Shown here piece by piece: positions 1-6,025 of a DNA stretch of 8,432 nucleotides (its first letter is position 1; every line of letters starts with the position of its first letter). Below the pieces are notes generated by a model that saw only the letters and a program-made list of their open reading frames with translations, ran no database searches and was not told the DNA's origin. A program made the translations under genes and the position numbers. The stretch covers positions 1 to 8,432 of the forward strand of contig JANWKK010000016.1 of NCBI GenBank assembly GCA_025451425.1, in the 5' to 3' direction. The stretch comes from Gemmatimonadaceae bacterium (GTDB lineage Bacteria > Gemmatimonadota > Gemmatimonadetes > Gemmatimonadales > Gemmatimonadaceae).

Positions 1-438
1 CCAGCTGGCCTTTCCTTCGACGCGCTCGCTGAGCAAACAGAGGCCCGCATGGAGGGCCCGGGCTTCTCACGTGAGATTCTCGCCGACGCGACACTTCGTT
101 GCGCGATGATCCGGCTGGTGGACCTAACGATGGCGCCGACACCTTGCACCGCCTCGCTGAGCCGTCAACCAGTCGCGAGCCCGTTGGCGCGCCTCGAGGC
201 TCGTAATGAATCGCTGGTGACGTCGCTGCTGCATTCGGCGGTCGAGCTGTCGCCCTTCGACCGATTCGTGCTCCGACAGCTCGACGGCACGCGCGACGCG
301 GAAGCGATCGTCGACGACGTAATGGCCGCGGTGGCTCGAGGCGATCTGGATCTCGGACCAGCAGAGAGAAGCACAGTCGCGAAGGCGGTCGACCACGCGT
401 TTCGGCAATTTCGACTGTCTGGGCTGCTCGCGTCGTAG
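1..438 (+). CDS. C-terminal part of a methyltransferase-regulatory-domain protein (5' end outside window)
   Basis: The reading frame is open from base 1 to the TAG at 436-438, giving 145 visible residues, so the true start lies upstream; the ATG at 49 is probably internal. The visible part resembles the C-terminus of class I SAM-dependent methyltransferases carrying a methyltransferase-regulatory domain (MethyTransf_Reg type). It has a 'ASPLARLEARNE' stretch, then 'ELSPFDRFVLRQLDGTRDA' and a helical end closing on 'FRLSGLLAS'. The DGTRDA segment with the following helices looks like a PqqD-like or winged-helix fold. No SAM-binding motif is visible, so catalytic activity cannot be judged. It runs in the same direction as the sheath-like fusion gene 83 nt downstream and may share its operon. 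Family assignment is from remembered sequence patterns; the substrate is unknown. It could instead be a stand-alone regulatory-domain protein. Confidence 0.7.
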   Translation, partial: PAGLSFDALAEQTEARMEGPGFSREILADATLRCAMIRLVDLTMAPTPCTASLSRQPVASPLARLEARNESLVTSLLHSAVELSPFDRFVLRQLDGTRDAEAIVDDVMAAVARGDLDLGPAERSTVAKAVDHAFRQFRLSGLLAS

Positions 439-521
439 TGATTCGCCGATGCGCGCGCGAAGACCGCGTGCTATCGTAGCAGAACGGGTCGTGCAACACC
501 CTTCGAACACGAGGTGCGCCC

Positions 522-1985
522 ATGAAGCCGCCGGCCTTCGGTCCCTTTCGCATCGCGCTGATCGGCGACTTCAGCGGTCGAACGAATCGCGGCGCCATCG
601 AAACCGGGCGGGCAATCGCGGCGCGTCGTCCGGTACGCGTGGATCGCGACTCTCTCGACGACGCGATCGCTCGCTTCGCGCCACGTCTCGAGGTCAACTT
701 GGGGAGTGTCGACGAGCGTTCCGAGATCAGCTTCTCCTCTCTGGACGACTTCCATCCGGACAGCCTCTATCAGCGGCTCCCGCGCTTTCGTGCGCTTCGC
801 GACGCTGGCGCGCGCGCGCTTGCGTCGTCAACGCTCTTTGCGCCGCAGTCTTCCAATCCAACTCCCACTCCGGCCAGCGCGCTCGATGCGATTCTTGGCG
901 ATGCGCCGATGCCGCCCGGCGGCGCCGCGCTGGCGAAGGCGCCCGCTCGTCCCGCGCTCGACGCTCCTGATAGCGTGTTGTCGGAGTTCGTTCAGCGTGT
1001 GGTTGCGCCACACCTCGTCAGCACGCCGGATCCCTCCGAGACCGAGATCAAAGCGCGTGTCGACGCGGCGGTAACGGCCGAGCTGCGCGCACTCCTGCAT
1101 CATCCCGACTTTCAGGGTCTCGAGGCAGCTTGGCGCGCGGCGTTTTTCCTCGCTAGGCGGCTCGACACGGATTCGGCGCTCCAGGTCCATCTCATCGATG
1201 TCTCGCGCGAGGAGCTCGCCGCCGATCTGGCCTCCGACCAGATCGACACGTCAGGTATTCACCGTTTACTCGTCGAGCAGAGCGTCGCTACGCCGGGAAG
1301 CGATCCATGGGCGCTCCTCGTCGGCCTCTTCACGTTAGGCATCGATGACGATGAGCTCGCGCTGCTCGAGCGCATCGGTCGGGTAGCCCGTGACGCCGGG
1401 GCACCGTTCGTCGCCGGAGGCGCGTCGATCCTCGCGGGCGTTCACTCGATTGCATCGACGCCCGATCCGGATGACTGGACGAACGATGTGCCGCGGACAT
1501 GGTCTTCGCTGCGCCGATCGACCGTCGCACCATACCTGTCACTCGTTATGCCGCGTTTGCTCCTTCGGCTCCCCTATGGCAAACGCACCGACGAGTGCGA
1601 GCTGGTGCAGTTCGAGGAGAATGTGCCCGACGCCCGTCCGCCGCACGAGAGCTATCTCTGGGGAAGTGGCGGCATCGCGGCAGCCTTGCTCGTCGGCGAG
1701 GGCTTCGCCGAAGACGGTTGGGATCTTCGACCGGGACGAGAGATCTCGAATTTGCCGCTCCACGTCTATCGCGCGGACGGAGAAGCGACGGCGACGCCGT
1801 GCGCCGAGGCCGTGCTCAGCGAGCGGGCCGCGGAGCGACTGCTCGATATCGGCCTGTCTCCCATTCTCAGCGTGCGCGATAGCGACACCGTGATCTTTCC
1901 GCGGCTGCAATCCATCGCGGAGCCTCTCACGCGCCTGCGAGGTCGCTGGGCTAGAGGCGCGTCTGACGATGGCGACGGCGACTGA
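522..1985 (+). CDS. TssB-TssC-like fused sheath protein lacking the TssC C-terminal region
   Basis: This 487-residue protein joins two T6SS sheath homologies. Residues ~8-100 resemble TssB (VipA family): 'FRIALIGDFSGRTNRG' matches the TssB 'LMGVLADLSG' region and 'FSSLDDFHPDSLYQRL' matches 'FESLDDFNPEAVAKNV' of the tssB at 3842. A Pro/Ala-rich linker (~101-150) follows. Residues ~175-465 resemble TssC (VipB family): 'LLHHPDFQGLEAAWR' against 'IMHHAEFQKLEGTWR', 'MPRLLLRLPYGKRTD' against 'LPRILIRQPYGRDTV', then 'YLWGSGGIAAALL' and a 'NLPLHVYR' segment. The protein ends where TssC residue ~375 would be, so about 120 C-terminal residues are missing, as is the N-terminal strand of TssB. It is nearly lysine-free (4 Lys, against 35 in the local TssC). 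A GAGG at 511-514 sits 7 nt before the ATG. The end overlaps the next gene by 17 nt, suggesting translational coupling. A role as sheath cap, adaptor or methylation target is inference. Confidence 0.85.
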   Translation: MKPPAFGPFRIALIGDFSGRTNRGAIETGRAIAARRPVRVDRDSLDDAIARFAPRLEVNLGSVDERSEISFSSLDDFHPDSLYQRLPRFRALRDAGARALASSTLFAPQSSNPTPTPASALDAILGDAPMPPGGAALAKAPARPALDAPDSVLSEFVQRVVAPHLVSTPDPSETEIKARVDAAVTAELRALLHHPDFQGLEAAWRAAFFLARRLDTDSALQVHLIDVSREELAADLASDQIDTSGIHRLLVEQSVATPGSDPWALLVGLFTLGIDDDELALLERIGRVARDAGAPFVAGGASILAGVHSIASTPDPDDWTNDVPRTWSSLRRSTVAPYLSLVMPRLLLRLPYGKRTDECELVQFEENVPDARPPHESYLWGSGGIAAALLVGEGFAEDGWDLRPGREISNLPLHVYRADGEATATPCAEAVLSERAAERLLDIGLSPILSVRDSDTVIFPRLQSIAEPLTRLRGRWARGASDDGDGD

Positions 1986-3576
1986 GAGCAAGTGGATCTC
2001 TGAACCGTTCCGGCTCGGCACCCCGGAGCAGTTCGCGCGCCTCCGGGAGCTGTTCGTTCGGACCGGCTTCGAAGAGGCGCCATTGTGCGCGCGAGCCGGC
2101 GTCGAATCGATCCACGATTTTCCGCGACCGGAGAGCCGGAGCGCGTTCAAAGAGGTCAGCGATACCCAGTCGCTGTTCGTTAGGCTGTTCCTGGATGGCG
2201 AGCACATTGCGCGCGGCGTCGTCGAGTCGAATCTGTCCGCCGCCGATCTCGGGGTGCTCGAGGCACTCGGGCTGATTCACGCCGTTCGCGACACGGCCGC
2301 GATGTGCACGGCAACGATCGCGAACTATCCGATCGAGGAGCTGTACGTTGCCTCCGACCGGCGTTTTCGCTTCGAGAGCACGAGCGACGTCCCGCCACCG
2401 GACGTGGTGTTCTCGCCGATGACGCGCGAGACACAGCGCTTTCTCCGACTCATGCCACGCGAGTCGTGCGATCACGTGCTGGATGTGTGTACCGGGACCG
2501 GAATCGCCGGCCTTGTCGCCGCGGCGCGCTTCGCCCGGCGTGCGACACTCGTCGACATTGCCGACCGCTCGGTGCGCTTTGCCGAATTCAATGTCGCTCT
2601 CAACGGGCTCGCGAACGTGCGGGTGCTCCAGGGCGACGTCTTTTCCTCGTTAGGCAACGAGCAATTCGACGTCATCATCGCGCATCCGCCCTACGTGCCG
2701 GCGCTCCAGACGGAGTTCGTATTTCGGGACGCGGGCGAGGATGGCGAGTATGTGACGCGTCAGATCGTCGCCGGGCTGGCGGCGCATCTGGCGCCCGGAG
2801 GGCAGTTTTTCTGCGAGGGCATGCTGACCGATCGCGAGGGCGCCACACTCGAGCAGCGTCTGCGCACCATGCTCGGCGATTCGAGCGACGACTTCGATGT
2901 CGTCGTCGTACAGGGGCGCGGCCTCGATCCGCTGCACTTCTTTGCCGACCAGGCAAAAGCGGGCTACACGCCGTTCGAGCGGCTCGCCCTGATGAGCGAA
3001 ACGCTTGAACGATTGCGCATCCAGCAACTTGTTTTCTGCTCGCTCCTCTTCCAGCGGCGAGCAACCGATCGACCCGTGATCACCACCCGGCGCGCGCTCT
3101 CGCCGCTGACCGGCGCGGCCGACCTGCAATGGGTTTTGCGCTGGATGGTCGGCACCGCGAACTGGGATGCGGACCAATCACGCCGCTTGTTGGCGAGTCG
3201 ACCCAGGACGTTGCCACACACAGAGTTGCGCTCACGCTCGATGCTGCACGATGGCCAGTGGTCGGTGGACGAATGTCAGCTGGTGACGCTCGCCCCATTC
3301 GCCGTCGAGGCGGCGTGTCCGAACTGGTACGCCACCCTCCTCCAATTCTGCGATGGGCGCATGACGGCGCGCGAGCATCTGCAGTACCTACGGGACACGA
3401 AGGCCGTACCGGACGCGGCGCCGGAAGACATGTTCGCGATGATGATCCGCCAGTTGGTGGACGCGGGACTGATCGAGATCGAGGAGTTCCGGCTCCCCGA
3501 CTCGACGGCGATGCGGGAGAGCGTCGGGGTGCGGGAACGGCCGACCGGAGGCAAGCCGGTCGAACGCGCTGACTAG
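1969..3576 (+). CDS. Class I SAM-dependent methyltransferase, PrmC/MTS-like, with C-terminal winged-helix-like tail
   Basis: This 535-residue protein is a probable cytoplasmic methyltransferase. The N-terminal ~1-165 ('FVRLFLDGEHIARGVVESNL', then 'LGVLEALGLI') resembles the helical pre-domain (DUF7059-like) in front of 'methyltransferase small' cores. The Rossmann core runs ~165-330. Motif I is 'VLDVCTGTGIAGLVAA' (170-185), the acidic ribose-binding strand is 'ATLVDIADR' (192-200), and motif IV is 'FDVIIAHPPYVP' (233-244). Glutamine and adenine N-methyltransferases usually have NPPY there; this protein has HPPY. Residues ~437-510 ('LAPFAVEAA', 'CDGRMTAREHL', 'MIRQLVDAGLIEIEEF') look like a winged-helix or PqqD-like domain. 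The ATG lies inside the 3' end of the sheath-like gene, with a purine-rich AGAGG at 1953-1957, so co-translation is likely. The substrate is unknown; a sheath or secretion protein is an inference from position only. A metabolite or tRNA methyltransferase is the alternative. Confidence 0.85.
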   Translation: MATATESKWISEPFRLGTPEQFARLRELFVRTGFEEAPLCARAGVESIHDFPRPESRSAFKEVSDTQSLFVRLFLDGEHIARGVVESNLSAADLGVLEALGLIHAVRDTAAMCTATIANYPIEELYVASDRRFRFESTSDVPPPDVVFSPMTRETQRFLRLMPRESCDHVLDVCTGTGIAGLVAAARFARRATLVDIADRSVRFAEFNVALNGLANVRVLQGDVFSSLGNEQFDVIIAHPPYVPALQTEFVFRDAGEDGEYVTRQIVAGLAAHLAPGGQFFCEGMLTDREGATLEQRLRTMLGDSSDDFDVVVVQGRGLDPLHFFADQAKAGYTPFERLALMSETLERLRIQQLVFCSLLFQRRATDRPVITTRRALSPLTGAADLQWVLRWMVGTANWDADQSRRLLASRPRTLPHTELRSRSMLHDGQWSVDECQLVTLAPFAVEAACPNWYATLLQFCDGRMTAREHLQYLRDTKAVPDAAPEDMFAMMIRQLVDAGLIEIEEFRLPDSTAMRESVGVRERPTGGKPVERAD

Positions 3577-3621
3577 CGAAGCTGTTGCACAGCCGCCGCA
3601 GGGGCAACGACTTCGGCGTTT

Positions 3622-3636
3622 GTCAACTCGCTTGAC
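3622..3636. repeat. Short inverted repeat overlapping the candidate -35 box
   Basis: GTCAA (3622-3626) and TTGAC (3632-3636) form a perfect 5-bp inverted repeat with a 5-nt spacer (CTCGC). The right arm is also most of the proposed -35 hexamer, so a dimeric regulator bound here could block RNA polymerase. Five base pairs is short and may be chance. Confidence 0.25.
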
Positions 3637-3660
3637 GGTAGCGCGCGGCGAGTGCATGAT
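3632..3660 (+). promoter_or_regulatory. Candidate sigma70-type promoter for the tssBC operon
   Basis: TTGACG at 3632-3637 (five of six bases match the -35 consensus) is followed after exactly 17 nt by CATGAT at 3655-3660 (four of six match the -10 consensus). It lies in the 265-bp non-coding spacer between the methyltransferase and tssB and would give a leader of about 175 nt. The consensus may differ in this phylum, and transcription could also read through from the upstream block. Confidence 0.35.
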
Positions 3661-3831
3661 TGGCCCCGCTGACGACCGCTTAGTAACCAATGAAGTGGTC
3701 GACATCAGTGTGCGGCCGCGCACGATCACCGGCGAGTGTGTTAGCACCCCTCGATGGCATTACGCGGCGCAGACAACAAGCAGGTTGCGCCACCTCGAGC
3801 GCGACGCTGCACACTCTTTATCCCGAGACCC

Positions 3832-3835
3832 GGAG
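3832..3835 (+). promoter_or_regulatory. Ribosome binding site deciding the tssB start
   Basis: GGAG lies 6 nt before the ATG at 3842. The frame stays open upstream to 3620, but that would add 74 residues unlike any TssB, and no comparable site precedes other starts. The site and the family N-terminus both support 3842. Confidence 0.7.
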
Positions 3836-3841
3836 TACACT

Positions 3842-4360
3842 ATGGCACGCGAGGGCACACAGAAAAAGCTGGAGCGTGTCCGGCCGCCACGCGTCAACAT
3901 CAGTTACGATGTGGAGACCGGCGGCGCGGTCGAGACGAAGGAACTTCCCTTCTTGATGGGCGTTCTCGCTGATCTCAGCGGGAATCCGGCGGAAGCACTG
4001 CCGCGCCTCAAGGATCGCAAGTTCGTCGAGATCACGCCGGACAACTTCGACGCCGTGCTGAAGAGCATGAAGCCACGCGTCCAGTTCACCGTCGCGAACA
4101 AGCTGAACCCGGAGTCGGGCGGGAAGATCGGCGTCGACCTCACCTTCGAGTCGCTCGACGACTTTAATCCGGAAGCCGTCGCGAAAAACGTTGGCCCGCT
4201 CAAGGGGTTACTCGAGCTGCGGACGAAGCTCGCGGATCTGCGCGGCAACCTGCAGGGCAACGACAAGCTCGAAGAGATTCTTCAGAGCACGCTCAACAAC
4301 GCCGAAGCAATGAAGAAGCTCGAGTCGGAGGTTGGACTCCAGGGAGGCACCGATGGCTGA
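3842..4360 (+). CDS. tssB: T6SS contractile sheath small subunit TssB (VipA/ImpB)
   Basis: This 172-residue protein, a typical length for the family, pairs with TssC to build the cytoplasmic contractile sheath around the Hcp tube. The N-terminus 'MAREGTQKKLERVRPPRVNI' is the classic TssB opening and is followed by 'YDVETGGAVETKELPFLMGV' (residues 22-41), 'KFVEITPDNFDAVL' (60-73) and 'FESLDDFNPEAVAKNVGPL' (102-120). The C-terminal ~45 residues form a predicted charged helix ('LEELRTKLADLR'-type region through 'NNAEAMKKLESEVG'). The start at 3842 is set by this N-terminus and a GGAG 6 nt upstream. It overlaps tssC by 8 nt (ATGGCTGA), the usual tight coupling of two subunits needed in equal amounts. 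In systems with TagJ, TssB is reported to be the sheath subunit that TagJ contacts, which fits tagJ downstream. It is lysine-rich relative to the upstream fusion protein. Confidence 0.96.
   Translation: MAREGTQKKLERVRPPRVNISYDVETGGAVETKELPFLMGVLADLSGNPAEALPRLKDRKFVEITPDNFDAVLKSMKPRVQFTVANKLNPESGGKIGVDLTFESLDDFNPEAVAKNVGPLKGLLELRTKLADLRGNLQGNDKLEEILQSTLNNAEAMKKLESEVGLQGGTDG
4341..4347 (+). promoter_or_regulatory. Strong Shine-Dalgarno setting the tssC start
   Basis: AGGGAGG lies inside the end of tssB, 5 nt before the ATG at 4353. It selects 4353 over the in-frame ATG at 4332, which would add only seven residues and has no such site. Confidence 0.75.
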
Positions 4361-5840
4361 GACGCAGGCGCAAGGCCAGCAACAGACCACCTTCGACGCC
4401 GCGTCGGAAGGCAGTCTCCTCGACAAGATCGTCGACCAAGGCCGGCTGGGCCGTGACGCCGCCGCCAAAGAGCGCGGCAAGGATCTGGTCAAGAACTTCG
4501 TCACCGAGGTGCTCAAGGGCACGGTGACGATCGCCGCCGATACGGAGGCGATGATCAACGCTCGCATCGCGCAGATCGATGACCTGATCTCGACGCAGCT
4601 CAACGAGATCATGCACCACGCCGAGTTCCAGAAGTTGGAAGGCACCTGGCGTGGTCTCAAGTATCTGCTCAACAACACCGAGACGAGTGACAAGCTGAAG
4701 ATCAAAGTCTTCAACGTCTCGAAGAAGGACCTGCTCAAGGATCTGCAAAAAGCGCCCGAATTCGATCAGAGCGCGCTCTTCAAGAAGGTCTACGAGGAGG
4801 AGTTCGGCGTCTTCGGCGGCACGCCATTTGGTGCACTCATTGGGGATTACGAATTCGGCAAGGGCGGCCAGGACGTCGAGCTGCTCGAGAAGATCTCGCA
4901 GGTCGCGGCGGCGGCACACGCACCGTTCATCGCCAACGCGAACCCAGACATGTTCAACATGGAGAGCTACACCCAGTTGGACGCTCCACGGGACATGGCG
5001 AAGATCTTCGACACGACCGAATACGCGAAATGGAAGAGCTTCCGCTCGAGCGAGGACTCGCGGTACGTGGCCCTCACCCTCCCGCGGATTCTCATTCGTC
5101 AGCCGTACGGCCGCGACACGGTGCCCGTGGAGGATTTCGATTTCGAGGAGAAGGTCGACGGCACCGATCACAGCAAGTACGCGTGGGCCGGCGCCTCGTG
5201 GGCACTTGCCTCGCGCATTACGCAGGCGTTCGCCAGCTCCGGCTGGTGTGCAACGATCCGCGGTGTGGAGAGCGGCGGCCTCGTCGAAGGGCTGCCGGTC
5301 CACAACTTCAGGACCGAATCGGGCGACATCGCTATGAAGTGCCCGACGGAGTCCCCGATCTCCGACCGACGCGAGAAGGAGCTGGCCGATCTGGGCTTCG
5401 TTCCGCTCGTGCACTGCAAGGGAACGGACTACGCTGCCTTCTTCAGCGTTCAGTCGGCGCAGAAGGCCAAGGTCTACGACTCCGACGCGGCAACGGCCAA
5501 CGCGCGCATCTCGGCGCAGCTCCCGTACATGTTCGCCGTGTCCCGTTTCGCGCACTATCTGAAGGCGATGATGCGCGACAAGATCGGCGGTTACACGTCG
5601 CGGTCCGAGGTCGAGTGTTTCCTCAACAACTGGATCAACAACTATACAGTTGCGAACGACGACGTCGGCTTCGAGATGAAGGCCAAGAATCCGCTCAAGG
5701 AAGCGCGAATCGAGGTGGTGGAAGTGCCCGGGAAGCCGGGTGCCTACCGTGCGGTGGCGTTCCTGCGGCCGCACTTCCAGCTGGACGAGTTGACGATGTC
5801 GATGCGTCTGGTCGCCGATCTACCGGCGCCAGCGAAGTAG
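4353..5840 (+). CDS. tssC: T6SS contractile sheath large subunit TssC (VipB/ImpC)
   Basis: This 495-residue full-length TssC, the family's normal size, assembles with TssB into the sheath whose contraction drives the Hcp tube out of the cell. Visible landmarks are an N-terminal helix ('EGSLLDKIVDQGRLGRD', 19-35) in the region that ClpV recognises in some systems, 'LNEIMHHAEFQKLEGTWRGL' (83-102), 'KKVYEEEFGVFGGTPFG' (144-160), 'ALIGDYEF' (161-168), 'LPRILIRQPYGRDTVPVE' (243-260), 'KYAWAGASWALASRI' (275-289) and 'GLVEGLPVHNF' (309-319). The complete C-terminal domain from 'SAQLPYMFAVSRFAHYLKAM' (387-406) to 'HFQLDELTMSMRLVADLP' (474-491) is present. The last region is what the upstream fusion protein lacks. 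It ends with tandem TAG TAG stops, then a strong hairpin. A 493-residue antisense reading frame over this gene is a codon-bias shadow. Confidence 0.97.
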   Translation: MAETQAQGQQQTTFDAASEGSLLDKIVDQGRLGRDAAAKERGKDLVKNFVTEVLKGTVTIAADTEAMINARIAQIDDLISTQLNEIMHHAEFQKLEGTWRGLKYLLNNTETSDKLKIKVFNVSKKDLLKDLQKAPEFDQSALFKKVYEEEFGVFGGTPFGALIGDYEFGKGGQDVELLEKISQVAAAAHAPFIANANPDMFNMESYTQLDAPRDMAKIFDTTEYAKWKSFRSSEDSRYVALTLPRILIRQPYGRDTVPVEDFDFEEKVDGTDHSKYAWAGASWALASRITQAFASSGWCATIRGVESGGLVEGLPVHNFRTESGDIAMKCPTESPISDRREKELADLGFVPLVHCKGTDYAAFFSVQSAQKAKVYDSDAATANARISAQLPYMFAVSRFAHYLKAMMRDKIGGYTSRSEVECFLNNWINNYTVANDDVGFEMKAKNPLKEARIEVVEVPGKPGAYRAVAFLRPHFQLDELTMSMRLVADLPAPAK

Positions 5841-5855
5841 TAGTTGTCGTTGTCG

Positions 5856-5908
5856 TCGGTGTGTCACGAGCGCATCACTCAAGTTCACAACGCGCTCGTG
5901 ACCGCCGA
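5856..5908 (+). promoter_or_regulatory. Long hairpin in the tssC-hcp intergenic region
   Basis: GTCACGAGCGC (5863-5873) and GCGCTCGTGAC (5892-5902) are perfect 11-bp complements with an 18-nt loop. Allowing a bulged T at 5862, the stem extends six more pairs (5856-5861 with 5903-5908, one G-U). It starts 15 nt after the tssC stop and has no T-run behind it, so it does not look like a classic terminator. A role as an RNA-stability, processing or attenuation element between tssC and hcp is inference. Confidence 0.6.
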
Positions 5909-5938
5909 TACGGCGCGCACGAAGGCGAGACGGTATCG
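5906..5938 (+). repeat. Inverted repeat overlapping the base of the tssC-hcp hairpin
   Basis: CGATAC (5906-5911) and GTATCG (5933-5938) are complementary across a 21-nt spacer. The left arm uses 5906-5908, which also pair in the basal stem of the preceding hairpin, so the two structures partly exclude each other. Six pairs is weak evidence alone. Confidence 0.25.
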
Positions 5939-5956
5939 TAGTCGCGCGCAAAGCAC

Positions 5957-5968
5957 AGAGGGCCCTCT
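5957..5968. repeat. Perfect 12-bp palindrome upstream of hcp
   Basis: AGAGGGCCCTCT reads the same on both strands and lies 57 nt before the hcp start. It could be a dimeric regulator site or chance in GC-rich DNA. No promoter elements could be placed around it with confidence. Confidence 0.3.
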
Positions 5969-5987
5969 CTCTCGAAGACTCCCGGTT

Positions 5988-6005
5988 CATCATCACCACC
6001 ACCAC
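5988..6005. repeat. Triplet repeat (CAT)2(CAC)4 in the hcp leader
   Basis: Six consecutive CAY triplets lie 20 nt before the hcp ATG and just ahead of its GGAG. They are out of frame with hcp, so they do not encode a histidine tag. A pyrimidine-rich, unstructured leader could help ribosome access. Confidence 0.6.
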
Positions 6006-6013
6006 GTTTGGCG

Positions 6014-6017
6014 CGGA
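6014..6017 (+). promoter_or_regulatory. Ribosome binding site deciding the hcp start
   Basis: GGAG lies 8 nt before the ATG at 6026. The frame is open to a TTG at 6008, but that start would lie upstream of this site and add six residues not seen in Hcp proteins. Confidence 0.65.
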
Positions 6018-6025
6018 GAACTCCA

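Noticed and set aside
469..481. TGCTA-TCG-TAGCA hairpin upstream of the fusion gene
   Set aside because: A 5-bp stem in an 83-nt gap with no promoter or terminator elements; compatible with chance.
1951..1985. Frameshift explanation for the truncated TssC part of the fusion
   Set aside because: No TssC C-terminal residues appear in other frames downstream; a distinct, well-formed methyltransferase gene with its own start begins there instead.
3581..3593. GCTGT-TGC-ACAGC hairpin just after the methyltransferase stop as a terminator
   Set aside because: The stem is only 5 bp and no T-run follows; too weak to call.
3620..3841. 74-residue N-terminal extension of TssB
   Set aside because: The extension matches no TssB feature and covers the promoter-like spacer; the conserved N-terminus and GGAG fit the ATG at 3842.
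4293..5774. 493-residue antisense reading frame
   Set aside because: It mirrors tssC exactly, is Arg/Leu/Val-rich without recognisable motifs, and results from strong GC3 bias on the coding strand.
5988..6005. Sequence coding for six histidines, like a His6 tag from an expression vector
   Set aside because: It is out of frame with hcp and lies upstream of the ribosome binding site; flanking sequence shows no vector linker or cloning signature. It is a natural triplet repeat.
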